DNA of 64,000 nucleotides from a virus. Below the pieces are notes generated by a model. The model ran no database searches. It was not told the origin of the DNA and worked only from the letters and a program-made list of their open reading frames with translations. The stretch spans positions 1 through 64,000 of the IMG/VR virus record IMGVR_UViG_3300017960_000017. The stretch is one strand, 5' to 3'. This document shows positions 7,758 to 14,280 of the stretch, piece after piece (the stretch's first letter is position 1; each line of letters opens with the position of its first letter). The translations under genes and the position numbers were made by a program.

Positions 7758-7857
7758 TTAGAGGGACCCGTGCGCTCTGCGCACTTTTAGGTTCGAGTCC
7801 TGACGCGGGCACTTTTTCGACTGTCCGTGTGGCGAAATTGGAAAACGCAGGTCCCCT
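7758..7857 (+). tRNA. Circularly permuted tRNA, Leu-type
   Basis: The 3' half (7758-7811) lies upstream of the 5' half (7823-7855/7857), with 11 bases between. Joined, they give acceptor GTCCGTG/CGCGGGC (7 pairs, two G-U), D arm GCG/CGC with loop AAATTGGAAAA, anticodon stem GGTCC/GGACC, a long variable arm with a 6-bp stem (GTGCGC/GCGCAC), T arm TTAGG-TTCGAGT-CCTGA and discriminator A73. Class II architecture, TGGCG D arm and A73 point to Leu. If 3' sequence supplies U33, the anticodon is UAG at 7759-7761; a one-base shift would give UUA. No normal-order fold exists. Confidence 0.85.
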
Positions 7858-7931
7858 CCCAGCAGACTTCGACAGCTTACTCCTAGGCTCACATAGGTTT
7901 GTCATGATGTGCAATCAATCGCTACGAGAAA

Positions 7932-8030
7932 CCCATTTTGAATATACGGGTTAGATTCCCGTCCCGGCCTCCTTATTGTCCACACGCTACCCATAAGGGC
8001 CGGGTCGTATAATGTTAATACGTTCAACAT
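7932..8030 (+). tRNA. Circularly permuted tRNA, Gly-type
   Basis: The 3' half (7932-7970) precedes the 5' half (7998-8030), 27 bases apart. Joined: acceptor GGCCGGG/CCCGGCC (7 perfect pairs), D arm GTAT-AATGTTA-ATAC, anticodon stem TTCAA/TTGAA, T arm ACGGG-TTAGATT-CCCGT, discriminator U73. The D loop has G18-U19 and the T loop A56, replacing the usual G19-C56 pair by U19-A56 across the two halves. U73 and the D arm suggest Gly with CCC at 7932-7934 and U33 from 8030; the strict 5-bp stem alignment would instead read CCA and leave C33. The anticodon is therefore uncertain. Confidence 0.82.
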
Positions 8031-8138
8031 ACTCAGACTAACCTCGTGGCTTAAACGGTGGACAGTGCATATCTGCGTTTACGCTAAACCGAACCCAGGG
8101 CCCCCCCTGTCAGGACAATATGGGTTAGGGGCCCGCCA
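8031..8138 (+). other. Trailer of permuted tRNA-Gly and spacer
   Basis: No gene. CTCGTGGC at 8043-8050 is complementary (8 pairs, one G-U) to GCTACGAG at 7921-7928, the leader just before the 3' half, so the precursor ends could pair. Further on, GTTTACGCTAAAC forms a small hairpin and a C-tract (8101-8107) follows. Confidence 0.5.
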
Positions 8139-8210
8139 GTGCCGAGTCAATAGTCGACAGCCGTGGCTTCACAGCCTTGCGGTAGCCCGGTGCGATCCCG
8201 GGTCGGCGCT
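8139..8210 (+). tRNA. tRNA-like element, degenerate
   Basis: Acceptor GTGCCGA pairs fully with TCGGCGC (one G-U) and the T stem CCCGG/CCGGG is intact with loop TGCGATC; total length 72 is tRNA-like. The middle 40 bases do not form a normal D arm, and the best anticodon-like hairpin (GGC/GCC) has a 6-base loop TTCACA. Either a decayed tRNA, an aberrant functional one, or half of a third permuted tRNA. No amino acid is assigned. Confidence 0.4.
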
Positions 8211-8230
8211 CTCATAGAAAGGAGGACGAC

Positions 8231-8584
8231 ATGTCCGAAGAACTCGATACCAGTACCGACATCTCGCCGTCCGACGACGGATCGGAACTGAACGTACACA
8301 TCGACCTCACGCCGAAAAACGACAAGTCGGAGACGTTGGTGTGCAACTGGTGTGCTGAGCCGCACGCCGTCGACGCTGATTACAAGGAAGCGATGCTCGA
8401 ACGTGGCGAAGAGCAGCTTATGGTGCTCCGCCAGCAGTATCCCGACAAAGCCGAGGTGCACGAGCTCGAGCCCGACCAGACATGGACATGCGGCAGGTGC
8501 TTGCTATTCCTGTGCGGGCATTCGCCCGATTCCATGCGAACCGACTGCCACGATCACGCAGTCCCAGAAGAGAGACAAACGTGA
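8231..8584 (+). CDS. Small zinc-ribbon protein
   Basis: 117 residues from ATG 8231, preceded by AAAGGAGG. An acidic N-terminus of about 30 residues, then CNWC near residue 38 and CGRC near residue 88 followed by further Cys/His, consistent with a zinc ribbon. It is the first gene after the tRNA region and its stop overlaps the next start (TGATG). Possible nucleic-acid or protein-binding adaptor; function unknown. Confidence 0.75.
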   Translation: MSEELDTSTDISPSDDGSELNVHIDLTPKNDKSETLVCNWCAEPHAVDADYKEAMLERGEEQLMVLRQQYPDKAEVHELEPDQTWTCGRCLLFLCGHSPDSMRTDCHDHAVPEERQT

Positions 8585-8802
8585 TGAGCGTCGAGTATAT
8601 CGACACTGACTTGTGGACGAAACGGTGCGGCAGCGACTACAGCCGCAACCGCTTCTCGCTCGGCCTGGCGCTCAGCCGCGTCGACTGCTTGGACTTCATC
8701 CTTGTGAGTGTGTACATCGGCCCCTGGAAACTCTGGTGGCGTACACGCACCAAGGCGGAACGCATCAAAAAGGCCGAGGCCGCTTGGCCTTGGTGGTACT
8801 AA
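8584..8802 (+). CDS. Small hypothetical protein, Trp-rich
   Basis: 72 residues from ATG 8584, overlapping the preceding stop. One moderately hydrophobic segment (residues about 35-50), then a tail with several Trp residues (GPWKLWW and WPWWY) and Lys/Arg. Could be membrane-associated. Function unknown. Confidence 0.65.
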   Translation: MSVEYIDTDLWTKRCGSDYSRNRFSLGLALSRVDCLDFILVSVYIGPWKLWWRTRTKAERIKKAEAAWPWWY

Positions 8803-8814
8803 AAGGAGGATACG

Positions 8815-9066
8815 ATGTCATGGAGAAAATTCTGGCGCGATTTGCGATGTTTTGCGGCCGGAGAACCCAGTCCCCGCAACGTAACTCTCGGCGAGGCTCA
8901 CATCAAACATTTGGCCGGCGGAGGCAACATTGTTTTGCCCCGCAACACCGTCAAGATCACGTTTGCCGACCTCGGCCTCGAAGGCATGCTCGCAGCCATC
9001 TCGTCAGGACATCTTACTATTGACGCCGTCGGCGATGACTTCGTCTACAGAAAGGAAGACGCTTGA
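8815..9066 (+). CDS. Small hypothetical protein
   Basis: 83 residues from ATG 8815 with AAAAGGAGG upstream. Basic Trp-containing N-terminus, then an alternating hydrophobic pattern suggesting a small alpha/beta domain. Overlaps the next start by four bases. No motif recognised. Confidence 0.7.
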   Translation: MSWRKFWRDLRCFAAGEPSPRNVTLGEAHIKHLAGGGNIVLPRNTVKITFADLGLEGMLAAISSGHLTIDAVGDDFVYRKEDA

Positions 9067-9659
9067 AATCGATTGTACACGAGGACTTTTTCAAGAGCCT
9101 CAAGCGCCTGTGCCGCTCCAAGTGGCACCCATCAAACCTCTGGTACCGGTTCAAATGTTGGGCCTGGAAGAGGTATACCACGATCAAGCCACGCAATCTC
9201 GACCATACGTGGTGCGATCGCTGTGAACTACTCCCGCACATGATGTTCGAGATCTTGGGCGAGTTCATCGAGAAGGAGTGCTCGCCCGGCCATGTCGAGT
9301 GGTACGGCGAGCACGGCCACAAGATCGAAGTCGATGGCGAGGAAGTCTACGTCATGGACGAGATGAAAGCCCTGTGGGAGTGGTTCACTGAGAAGTACAT
9401 GAAGGCCTACCCGGAAGCCGAGGAGATGATCTACGATCGCATCCGCGCGATCGACGAGCAGCATCTGAAAGCGCACTTCGTTCCGTACGGAGACAGCGAC
9501 GACCTCGTCGAGTGGGACCCGCAGTACGACGATGCTTCTAAGAAAGAGTTTGTCTCGAAGCTGTACTCGGAGTGCAGCGAACGCGAGCAGCTCGTTGAAG
9601 AAGAGAAGGCGGAGATGATGCACCGCCTCGTCAACATTCACCGGTATATGTGGACTTGA
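9063..9659 (+). CDS. Hypothetical protein, acidic helical
   Basis: 198 residues from TTG 9063 with AAGGAA upstream, overlapping the preceding stop. Basic aromatic N-terminus (residues 1-45) with a CDRC pair near residue 51, followed by a long Glu/Tyr/Met-rich helical part. No known domain. The overlap implies translational coupling to the upstream gene. Confidence 0.72.
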   Translation: MKSIVHEDFFKSLKRLCRSKWHPSNLWYRFKCWAWKRYTTIKPRNLDHTWCDRCELLPHMMFEILGEFIEKECSPGHVEWYGEHGHKIEVDGEEVYVMDEMKALWEWFTEKYMKAYPEAEEMIYDRIRAIDEQHLKAHFVPYGDSDDLVEWDPQYDDASKKEFVSKLYSECSEREQLVEEEKAEMMHRLVNIHRYMWT

Positions 9660-9662
9660 ATT

Positions 9663-9956
9663 ATGGATGTAGAGACGTATTTGCGGGAGCATTCTGTACT
9701 TGACGGCCACGGCAATCTGGACGGGGAGTTTGTGCCCCTACCGATAGCATGGTTAGCTGTGCAGATGCATTCCGAAGGTAAACTCGAACTCTTACCGCGG
9801 TCGTGGGTGCGGGACGATCACGTAGGCAGTCTCAGTGTCATAGCGGCTGGTGTGGATCCCAACCACCAGACCGACCACTGCGACCACTGCGGATATGTCT
9901 TCGCAGAGAAAGATGACGAGATTATCCCGACATGCACACACACACTGAGCATGTGA
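9663..9956 (+). CDS. Small Cys/His-containing protein
   Basis: 97 residues from ATG 9663, three bases after the preceding stop; no clear Shine-Dalgarno, so probably coupled. The C-terminus has HCDHCGYVF followed by a CTH, a likely zinc-binding knuckle. Last gene before the opposite-strand terminase, with a 47-base convergent gap. Confidence 0.65.
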   Translation: MDVETYLREHSVLDGHGNLDGEFVPLPIAWLAVQMHSEGKLELLPRSWVRDDHVGSLSVIAAGVDPNHQTDHCDHCGYVFAEKDDEIIPTCTHTLSM

Positions 9957-10003
9957 CCCTATGCCGGACCTGCTACAACAAGGCCGGAACGAATGTACGT
10001 TAG

Positions 10004-11887
10004 TTACTCGAGCAGCTCGTCATCCCACTCACCATCCGTAAGCGGCACCGATGCCCGCAGTTGTTCGTCGGTGATCGCGTAGGAGGCGAGCTCGTCGAGT
10101 CGTGGCCACCGCTTGGTGCGGTACCACACCGCCACGCAGCCCAAATTGACAGCCTGGGCGAAGTCGTCAGTGAATCCTTCCTGCCGGGTGATCCGGTAGA
10201 TCTCACCGGCGGCCATCGTGGTGATTTTGTCTTCGGTCAAGGCCAGAAAGTCCCGGATCAGGCCCGGATCCTCTTGGGAGTTGTAGTCCTTGTCGAAGAA
10301 ACGGAGCTTCTGGCACTTGATCATCGCACACGTCAGCAAGAGCGTTCGGCTCTTGTCGACACGGTAGTGGCTACGCGGATGCTGCATCGTAGGAGCAACG
10401 TGGTAGCAGGGCTGCTGGTTAGCGGAGCGGACGTACTGACAGGGCATCACTTTGCGAGTCGGAATGCCCGCTTGAATCAGGAACGTCTCCCGCAGAGAGC
10501 CGGCACCAGTGTAGTCGTGTGCGAGAATCTCGGGCTTGAAGATATCCCAGTAGTGTTTGACCTCTTTGGCTTCGCGCAGGTGGTCGTGGGGTGTAAGGAG
10601 CCGCTTGCCCCACAGTACGTCGATCGAGCCATCGTGCTTCACACCAAGGAGAGCGATCGTCGTAAAGCTGATCTTCTTTTCACCGCCCCCTCCCCAGTCA
10701 ACGCCCAGCACGCGAAATTTGTATTGCCCGCAGCGACCACGGGCACGTGCAACTGTGTTGGGCCCGAGGTCAGACACCCGGTCAATTTCAGTCAGCGTAA
10801 CGAGTTTGGCGGCCGTGTCGTAAGACTCGCCGAGAACCTCGTTCCAAAACACGTTCGCAGGCGTGTTGCCTTTGCCCGCCATCTTGGCGAGGAGTTCAGC
10901 CCACTTGTCAGGCTTGGCATAGTGCAAAGGCATGATCACCTGTGGAACATGGTATCCCGCCTGTAGCCATACCCGGTCGGGATGCCGGTGTACCCAGCGC
11001 CCCAGTCGGGGACTAATCGGCTTGCCGCAATGATAACAAATCGTCGCCGGGCACTTCTCGCTGATGTCGGTGTGATACTCGCCGATCATCTTCTCGAGAT
11101 GGAACTCCATGGACGGTATGTTCCAGCGCGGCTTGCCGTTCTGGGTACAATGAAAACAGGGAATAAACCACTCGGCCTGGCTGGACTCGGTCCACAGGGC
11201 CTCTAGAGTGTTGTCCAACGTCTTCGGCGTGCCGGTGAACTGCCGGATCGCCCAGTCGGATGCCGACATCGTTTCGCGGATGATCGGGATATGTTCATGG
11301 TTCATATCCTGGACCTCGTCGATGGCCACTTTGTCCGCGGAAATACCCCGGACACGGTCAGCGTTGAGGAATGCGAACGAAAAGAGCATTTTGGAGTCGT
11401 TACGGAAGGAGCGGTGCAGCACGCTGTTCACGGTGGTCGTGTCCGACCACAAGAACTTCACCGGACTTTGGTCGATGAAGGGCTGGACGAACATCGTGCT
11501 GAAGCGCCGAACCTGCTCGAACAGCGGCATCACGTAGAGTGTGCTGAAGTTCGGGATGGAGGTGGATGTGATTACCCCGTGGGCAGCGAGCGATGTGCTC
11601 TTGCTCACCTGCCGCCCCGTCTTGTAGACTATGGCGGACGGCATACGGAATCTGAAGATCTCTTCAAAGGGGAAGTGGTTCGCCAAGGTGTACGGCTTAC
11701 CCTTGAGATTGAGGAGCAGCATGAGCCCGTTGGCAAGTGAGTCCAACCGGCCCGACTGCAACAGCTGCGTGAAGAGCCTGACTCTTTCGTTAGCTGACAA
11801 CTCCTCGATATTCTGGGGACTGAATGCGGCCCTCATCCGCATCTGCAGTCGTGCCAGTGCTTCAGGTTCTTGAAAGGGTACATCCAT
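10004..11887 (-). CDS. terL: Terminase large subunit
   Basis: 627 residues. The packaging motor that cuts and translocates genomic DNA into proheads. ATPase part: Walker A-like KTGRQVSKS at about residues 89-97, Walker B VAIDEVQD at about 187-194, then FTGTPKT (coupling motif). A CFHC/CYHC insertion (about residues 245-300) may bind zinc. Nuclease part (RNase H fold): LGVDWGGGG near residue 410 and a late GFTDDFAQA. Start ATG 11887 has GGAG upstream. It is alone on the minus strand in a plus-strand neighbourhood. Confidence 0.93.
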   Translation of the reverse strand: MDVPFQEPEALARLQMRMRAAFSPQNIEELSANERVRLFTQLLQSGRLDSLANGLMLLLNLKGKPYTLANHFPFEEIFRFRMPSAIVYKTGRQVSKSTSLAAHGVITSTSIPNFSTLYVMPLFEQVRRFSTMFVQPFIDQSPVKFLWSDTTTVNSVLHRSFRNDSKMLFSFAFLNADRVRGISADKVAIDEVQDMNHEHIPIIRETMSASDWAIRQFTGTPKTLDNTLEALWTESSQAEWFIPCFHCTQNGKPRWNIPSMEFHLEKMIGEYHTDISEKCPATICYHCGKPISPRLGRWVHRHPDRVWLQAGYHVPQVIMPLHYAKPDKWAELLAKMAGKGNTPANVFWNEVLGESYDTAAKLVTLTEIDRVSDLGPNTVARARGRCGQYKFRVLGVDWGGGGEKKISFTTIALLGVKHDGSIDVLWGKRLLTPHDHLREAKEVKHYWDIFKPEILAHDYTGAGSLRETFLIQAGIPTRKVMPCQYVRSANQQPCYHVAPTMQHPRSHYRVDKSRTLLLTCAMIKCQKLRFFDKDYNSQEDPGLIRDFLALTEDKITTMAAGEIYRITRQEGFTDDFAQAVNLGCVAVWYRTKRWPRLDELASYAITDEQLRASVPLTDGEWDDELLE

Positions 11888-12047
11888 GGATAGAACTCCG
11901 TTTGAGGTAGAGAGGTATCGTCAGCGCGAGCTTGCAAAGTTCGATGCTGCTGGTCACTTCTGTGGCGAGGTCGCTCGACGAACCCGCCCGTTCTGGGTCA
12001 CTGTTTTGATCGCTTGGGTGATCATAATGGTGGTCTGCTATCTGTGA
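11886..12047 (+). CDS. Small membrane protein divergent from terL
   Basis: 53 residues from ATG 11886, whose start codon overlaps the divergent terL start. Polar charged N-terminal 35 residues, then one hydrophobic helix (FWVTVLIAWVIIMVVCYL). A weak AAAGGG lies upstream. Plausible single-pass inner membrane protein; the overlap makes it less certain. Confidence 0.5.
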   Translation: MDRTPFEVERYRQRELAKFDAAGHFCGEVARRTRPFWVTVLIAWVIIMVVCYL

Positions 12048-12110
12048 CATGATAGCACAGACATGCTAAAACGCGAAGTCTGATACACTCCAGCCTGGGA
12101 GGAGCTGCTA

Positions 12111-12329
12111 ATGGCAGTAACAATGAATGCGAGGTTGTTTCTTGAGCGTGCGGGTCTCCGGCCAACATTCAGGCGACCGGTCCCGACCACAGTCCCGGAG
12201 GATAATCCCATCTTCTCCCTCCCGTTGGATCCGCCACTACCACCGGCGGAATTGATACGGGACGGATGGCCTCCGCCGGACAGGTCTTCGACTCAGAATG
12301 ACCCATGGCATCTTGGATCTACAGAGTAA
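12111..12329 (+). CDS. Small proline-rich protein
   Basis: 72 residues from ATG 12111 with GGGAGGAG upstream. Basic N-terminal third, then very Pro-rich (repeated PP motifs between residues 38 and 60). No domain recognised. Overlaps the next gene in another frame. Confidence 0.55.
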   Translation: MAVTMNARLFLERAGLRPTFRRPVPTTVPEDNPIFSLPLDPPLPPAELIRDGWPPPDRSSTQNDPWHLGSTE

Positions 12330-12514
12330 CCATGTTTGCAAGTTGGTTTCGCGTGGCCATATGGTTGATCGTGCTGGCCTTGCTTGGAGCCGTCATCTTC
12401 GACGGGCCTTTCAAGCTTGTACCAGCCATCATTATTGGCTTCGTTCTTTACGGATTTTTCCATGTAGCAAGAGGCTTCGCAAGTGCGAAGGGCTGCGGAG
12501 AGTGGGAAGAATGA
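12305..12514 (+). CDS. Two-helix membrane protein
   Basis: 69 residues from ATG 12305. Two hydrophobic helices (about residues 15-33 and 38-53) joined by DGPFKL, with a polar tail ending GEWEE. No Shine-Dalgarno is obvious; translation may couple to the overlapping upstream gene. Its stop overlaps the next ATG. Confidence 0.65.
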   Translation: MASWIYRVTMFASWFRVAIWLIVLALLGAVIFDGPFKLVPAIIIGFVLYGFFHVARGFASAKGCGEWEE

Positions 12515-12906
12515 CTTTAATCGATCTTTTGGTGCTCGCTATGGCGGCACATACCCTCGTCAGCGTGTGGTTGCAAGACGGCGGGCTATTCGAAAGCTGG
12601 CGCGATTGGCTTCGTGCCTGGGCAACGCCCACGATGCGCCAGCACAGCTCGTACGAAATGCCCACCCGTTGGTCAATGGTTCGTATGAAGATCGCATACT
12701 TGGCAGAATGTCGTTTCTGCCTAACCTGCCAGGCCTGCTTTTGGCTTCTGGTACTCTTCTGGCTCCCCGGCTATTGGCTTCCAGCCATCTGGGGTGAAAT
12801 CCTCTACGTGCCGGTGTACGCACTGGCTGCTGCATGCATTGCTAGTGCCGCGACGTATCTGATGGATGCGCTCGAGGCGAAAGCAGAATCTTATTCACGA
12901 GAATAA
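12511..12906 (+). CDS. Membrane protein with Cys cluster (DUF1360-like)
   Basis: 131 residues from ATG 12511, overlapping the preceding stop by four bases. Three hydrophobic segments (about 1-18, 70-90, 95-118) and a CRFCLTCQAC cluster at the entrance of the second, resembling small phage membrane proteins of the DUF1360 type. That link is by appearance only. Its last 16 bases are a copy of the 16-bp palindrome. Confidence 0.65.
   Translation: MTLIDLLVLAMAAHTLVSVWLQDGGLFESWRDWLRAWATPTMRQHSSYEMPTRWSMVRMKIAYLAECRFCLTCQACFWLLVLFWLPGYWLPAIWGEILYVPVYALAAACIASAATYLMDALEAKAESYSRE
12891..12906. promoter_or_regulatory. Copy 2 of 16-bp palindrome
   Basis: TTATTCACGAGAATAA, ending one base before the ATG at 12908, so it covers the ribosome binding region of that gene and the stop of the previous one. 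As RNA it could form a 6-bp hairpin that hides the start. Confidence 0.6.
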
Positions 12907-12907
12907 T

Positions 12908-13330
12908 ATGTCCGAACGCAAAGTACCGTTCAATGAGCAGCTTCAGGCTGCTGTTGACGCATGCGAGGAGACTCTAAGGGACATTCCGGAGGTCGAAGGC
13001 GTGGCATTCACGTTTATCTACGCCGACGGCCTTACGGAGTCCGAGCCCTCGAACGTGCTTATCGGGCCTGACGACCCGATCTTTCTCGCTAAGGCTGGTA
13101 AGCAACTCACAAAGCTCCAGCGCACTGTGACCGCAGCGTTGCAGGAAAAGTTCACCGTGGCCGAGACCGTTCTATCGAACCTCAAGGCGCAAATTGACGA
13201 ACACATCGCAAAAGCCAAAGACCAGGAAGGGAACCAAGCGGAAGAAACCCCAGATCAAGGGGATAGCGACGCTGGACGACCTCCTGAAACACCTGCACAT
13301 CCAGACGTGGGACACCCTGATAGTGGGTGA
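12908..13330 (+). CDS. Hypothetical acidic protein
   Basis: 140 residues from ATG 12908. A compact alpha/beta-looking first half (residues 1-55) with IYADG and PDDPIFLAKAGK segments, a helical middle, and a low-complexity Glu/Asp/Pro tail. The tail is coded where the next gene begins in another frame (137-base overlap). No recognised domain. Confidence 0.7.
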   Translation: MSERKVPFNEQLQAAVDACEETLRDIPEVEGVAFTFIYADGLTESEPSNVLIGPDDPIFLAKAGKQLTKLQRTVTAALQEKFTVAETVLSNLKAQIDEHIAKAKDQEGNQAEETPDQGDSDAGRPPETPAHPDVGHPDSG

Positions 13331-13838
13331 CGGGTCTGGGACCGGGTGGAAACAAGGGGCCGGCTGGGCCTCCGTACTCATCGACCAGTCCTCAGGCGCC
13401 CGCAAACTCTTCTATGGCGCCATGAACACTGGGACCGTCACTCTTGGCGAGATGTTCCCGTATCTGCATGCCCTATCGTGGTACGCCGGCCGAGACGGGC
13501 CAGGGCGTAACCGCCGACAAGAGGTCCAGCAACTGGGCCGTGACATGCAGGTGCACATCGTTACCGATTCCCAAACCGTCGCAACGTGCGGAAACAACCC
13601 CGCATCCCGGCGCTCGCATCGCGAGCTCTGGAAAGCGTTCGACGAGTACCGCAGCAACGGCTTTGCCTTGCAGTTCCACTTCGTTGCCCGGGACGTGATC
13701 AACTTGAACGTCCTGGTCGACGAGATTTCGCGTCAAGCACGCAAAGACATGGAGGAGACATACAGTACCGCCATGGAAACGCTGTGCAAACGATACCCAG
13801 GCCTCCCGGAGGATGCCACCATCTATGACTTCAACTGA
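13194..13838 (+). CDS. RNase H-fold protein
   Basis: Up to 214 residues from TTG 13194; the exact start is uncertain because the basic N-terminal 22 residues overlap the previous gene. The core reads IVGDGSG (first Asp), TLGEM (Glu), IVTDSQ (second Asp) and LVDEIS (last acidic), the order of the RNase HI active site. It may remove RNA primers or process RNA-DNA hybrids. The flanking sequence is divergent, so a related nuclease is possible. Confidence 0.72.
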   Translation: MTNTSQKPKTRKGTKRKKPQIKGIATLDDLLKHLHIQTWDTLIVGDGSGTGWKQGAGWASVLIDQSSGARKLFYGAMNTGTVTLGEMFPYLHALSWYAGRDGPGRNRRQEVQQLGRDMQVHIVTDSQTVATCGNNPASRRSHRELWKAFDEYRSNGFALQFHFVARDVINLNVLVDEISRQARKDMEETYSTAMETLCKRYPGLPEDATIYDFN

Positions 13839-14280
13839 TCCCACGCTGGCGACGTATCACAAAGACCTCTACGAGGACGATACGCCGCTTGCCATCATCA
13901 AGTTCTTCGAAGCCCAGCTCAACCGGACGCCCGACAGCGACCGCGACTGGCACGAGAACGTCCGCTACCGTGTCCATTACGGTAACACCATCACAGGGCG
14001 TTGCTGGGGCGAGTACGACGAAGGCACTGTGGCACTCAACAACGAGGAGCCACAGGGCCTGATGATGCTCGCGACGCCGTCTACGAAGGAGGGGCCGCTG
14101 GTCCTGACTGGGTCGATCGTACGGATCGATAAGCTTGCTGGCCGCTCGGTCGAGCAGGTGTACAGACATCCCACATATCACACCCACGAGGAGGAAGCGC
14201 GCGTTGCAAAAGCGGAAGTGCAGCCTGAACGGCGGCCGCGACGCATCGTGCTCAGAGGAAATGCCGACGGAGACACGTAG
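13825..14280 (+). CDS. Hypothetical protein
   Basis: 151 residues from ATG 13825; an ATG at 13813 is closer to GGAGG but has almost no spacing. It overlaps the preceding stop. Mixed alpha/beta, acidic N-terminus, basic tail (RRPRRIVLRG). No motif recognised. Confidence 0.68.
   Translation: MTSTDPTLATYHKDLYEDDTPLAIIKFFEAQLNRTPDSDRDWHENVRYRVHYGNTITGRCWGEYDEGTVALNNEEPQGLMMLATPSTKEGPLVLTGSIVRIDKLAGRSVEQVYRHPTYHTHEEEARVAKAEVQPERRPRRIVLRGNADGDT

Noticed and set aside
8085-8125. Minus-strand T-loop-like GGGTTCGG
   Set aside because: No flanking pairs form a T stem and no acceptor match on either side.
7716-8230. Group I intron interpretation of the split tRNA halves
   Set aside because: Halves are in reversed order and flanking sequence is far too short (about 40-85 bases) for a group I intron; no P7-type core seen. 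Permutation explains all arms.
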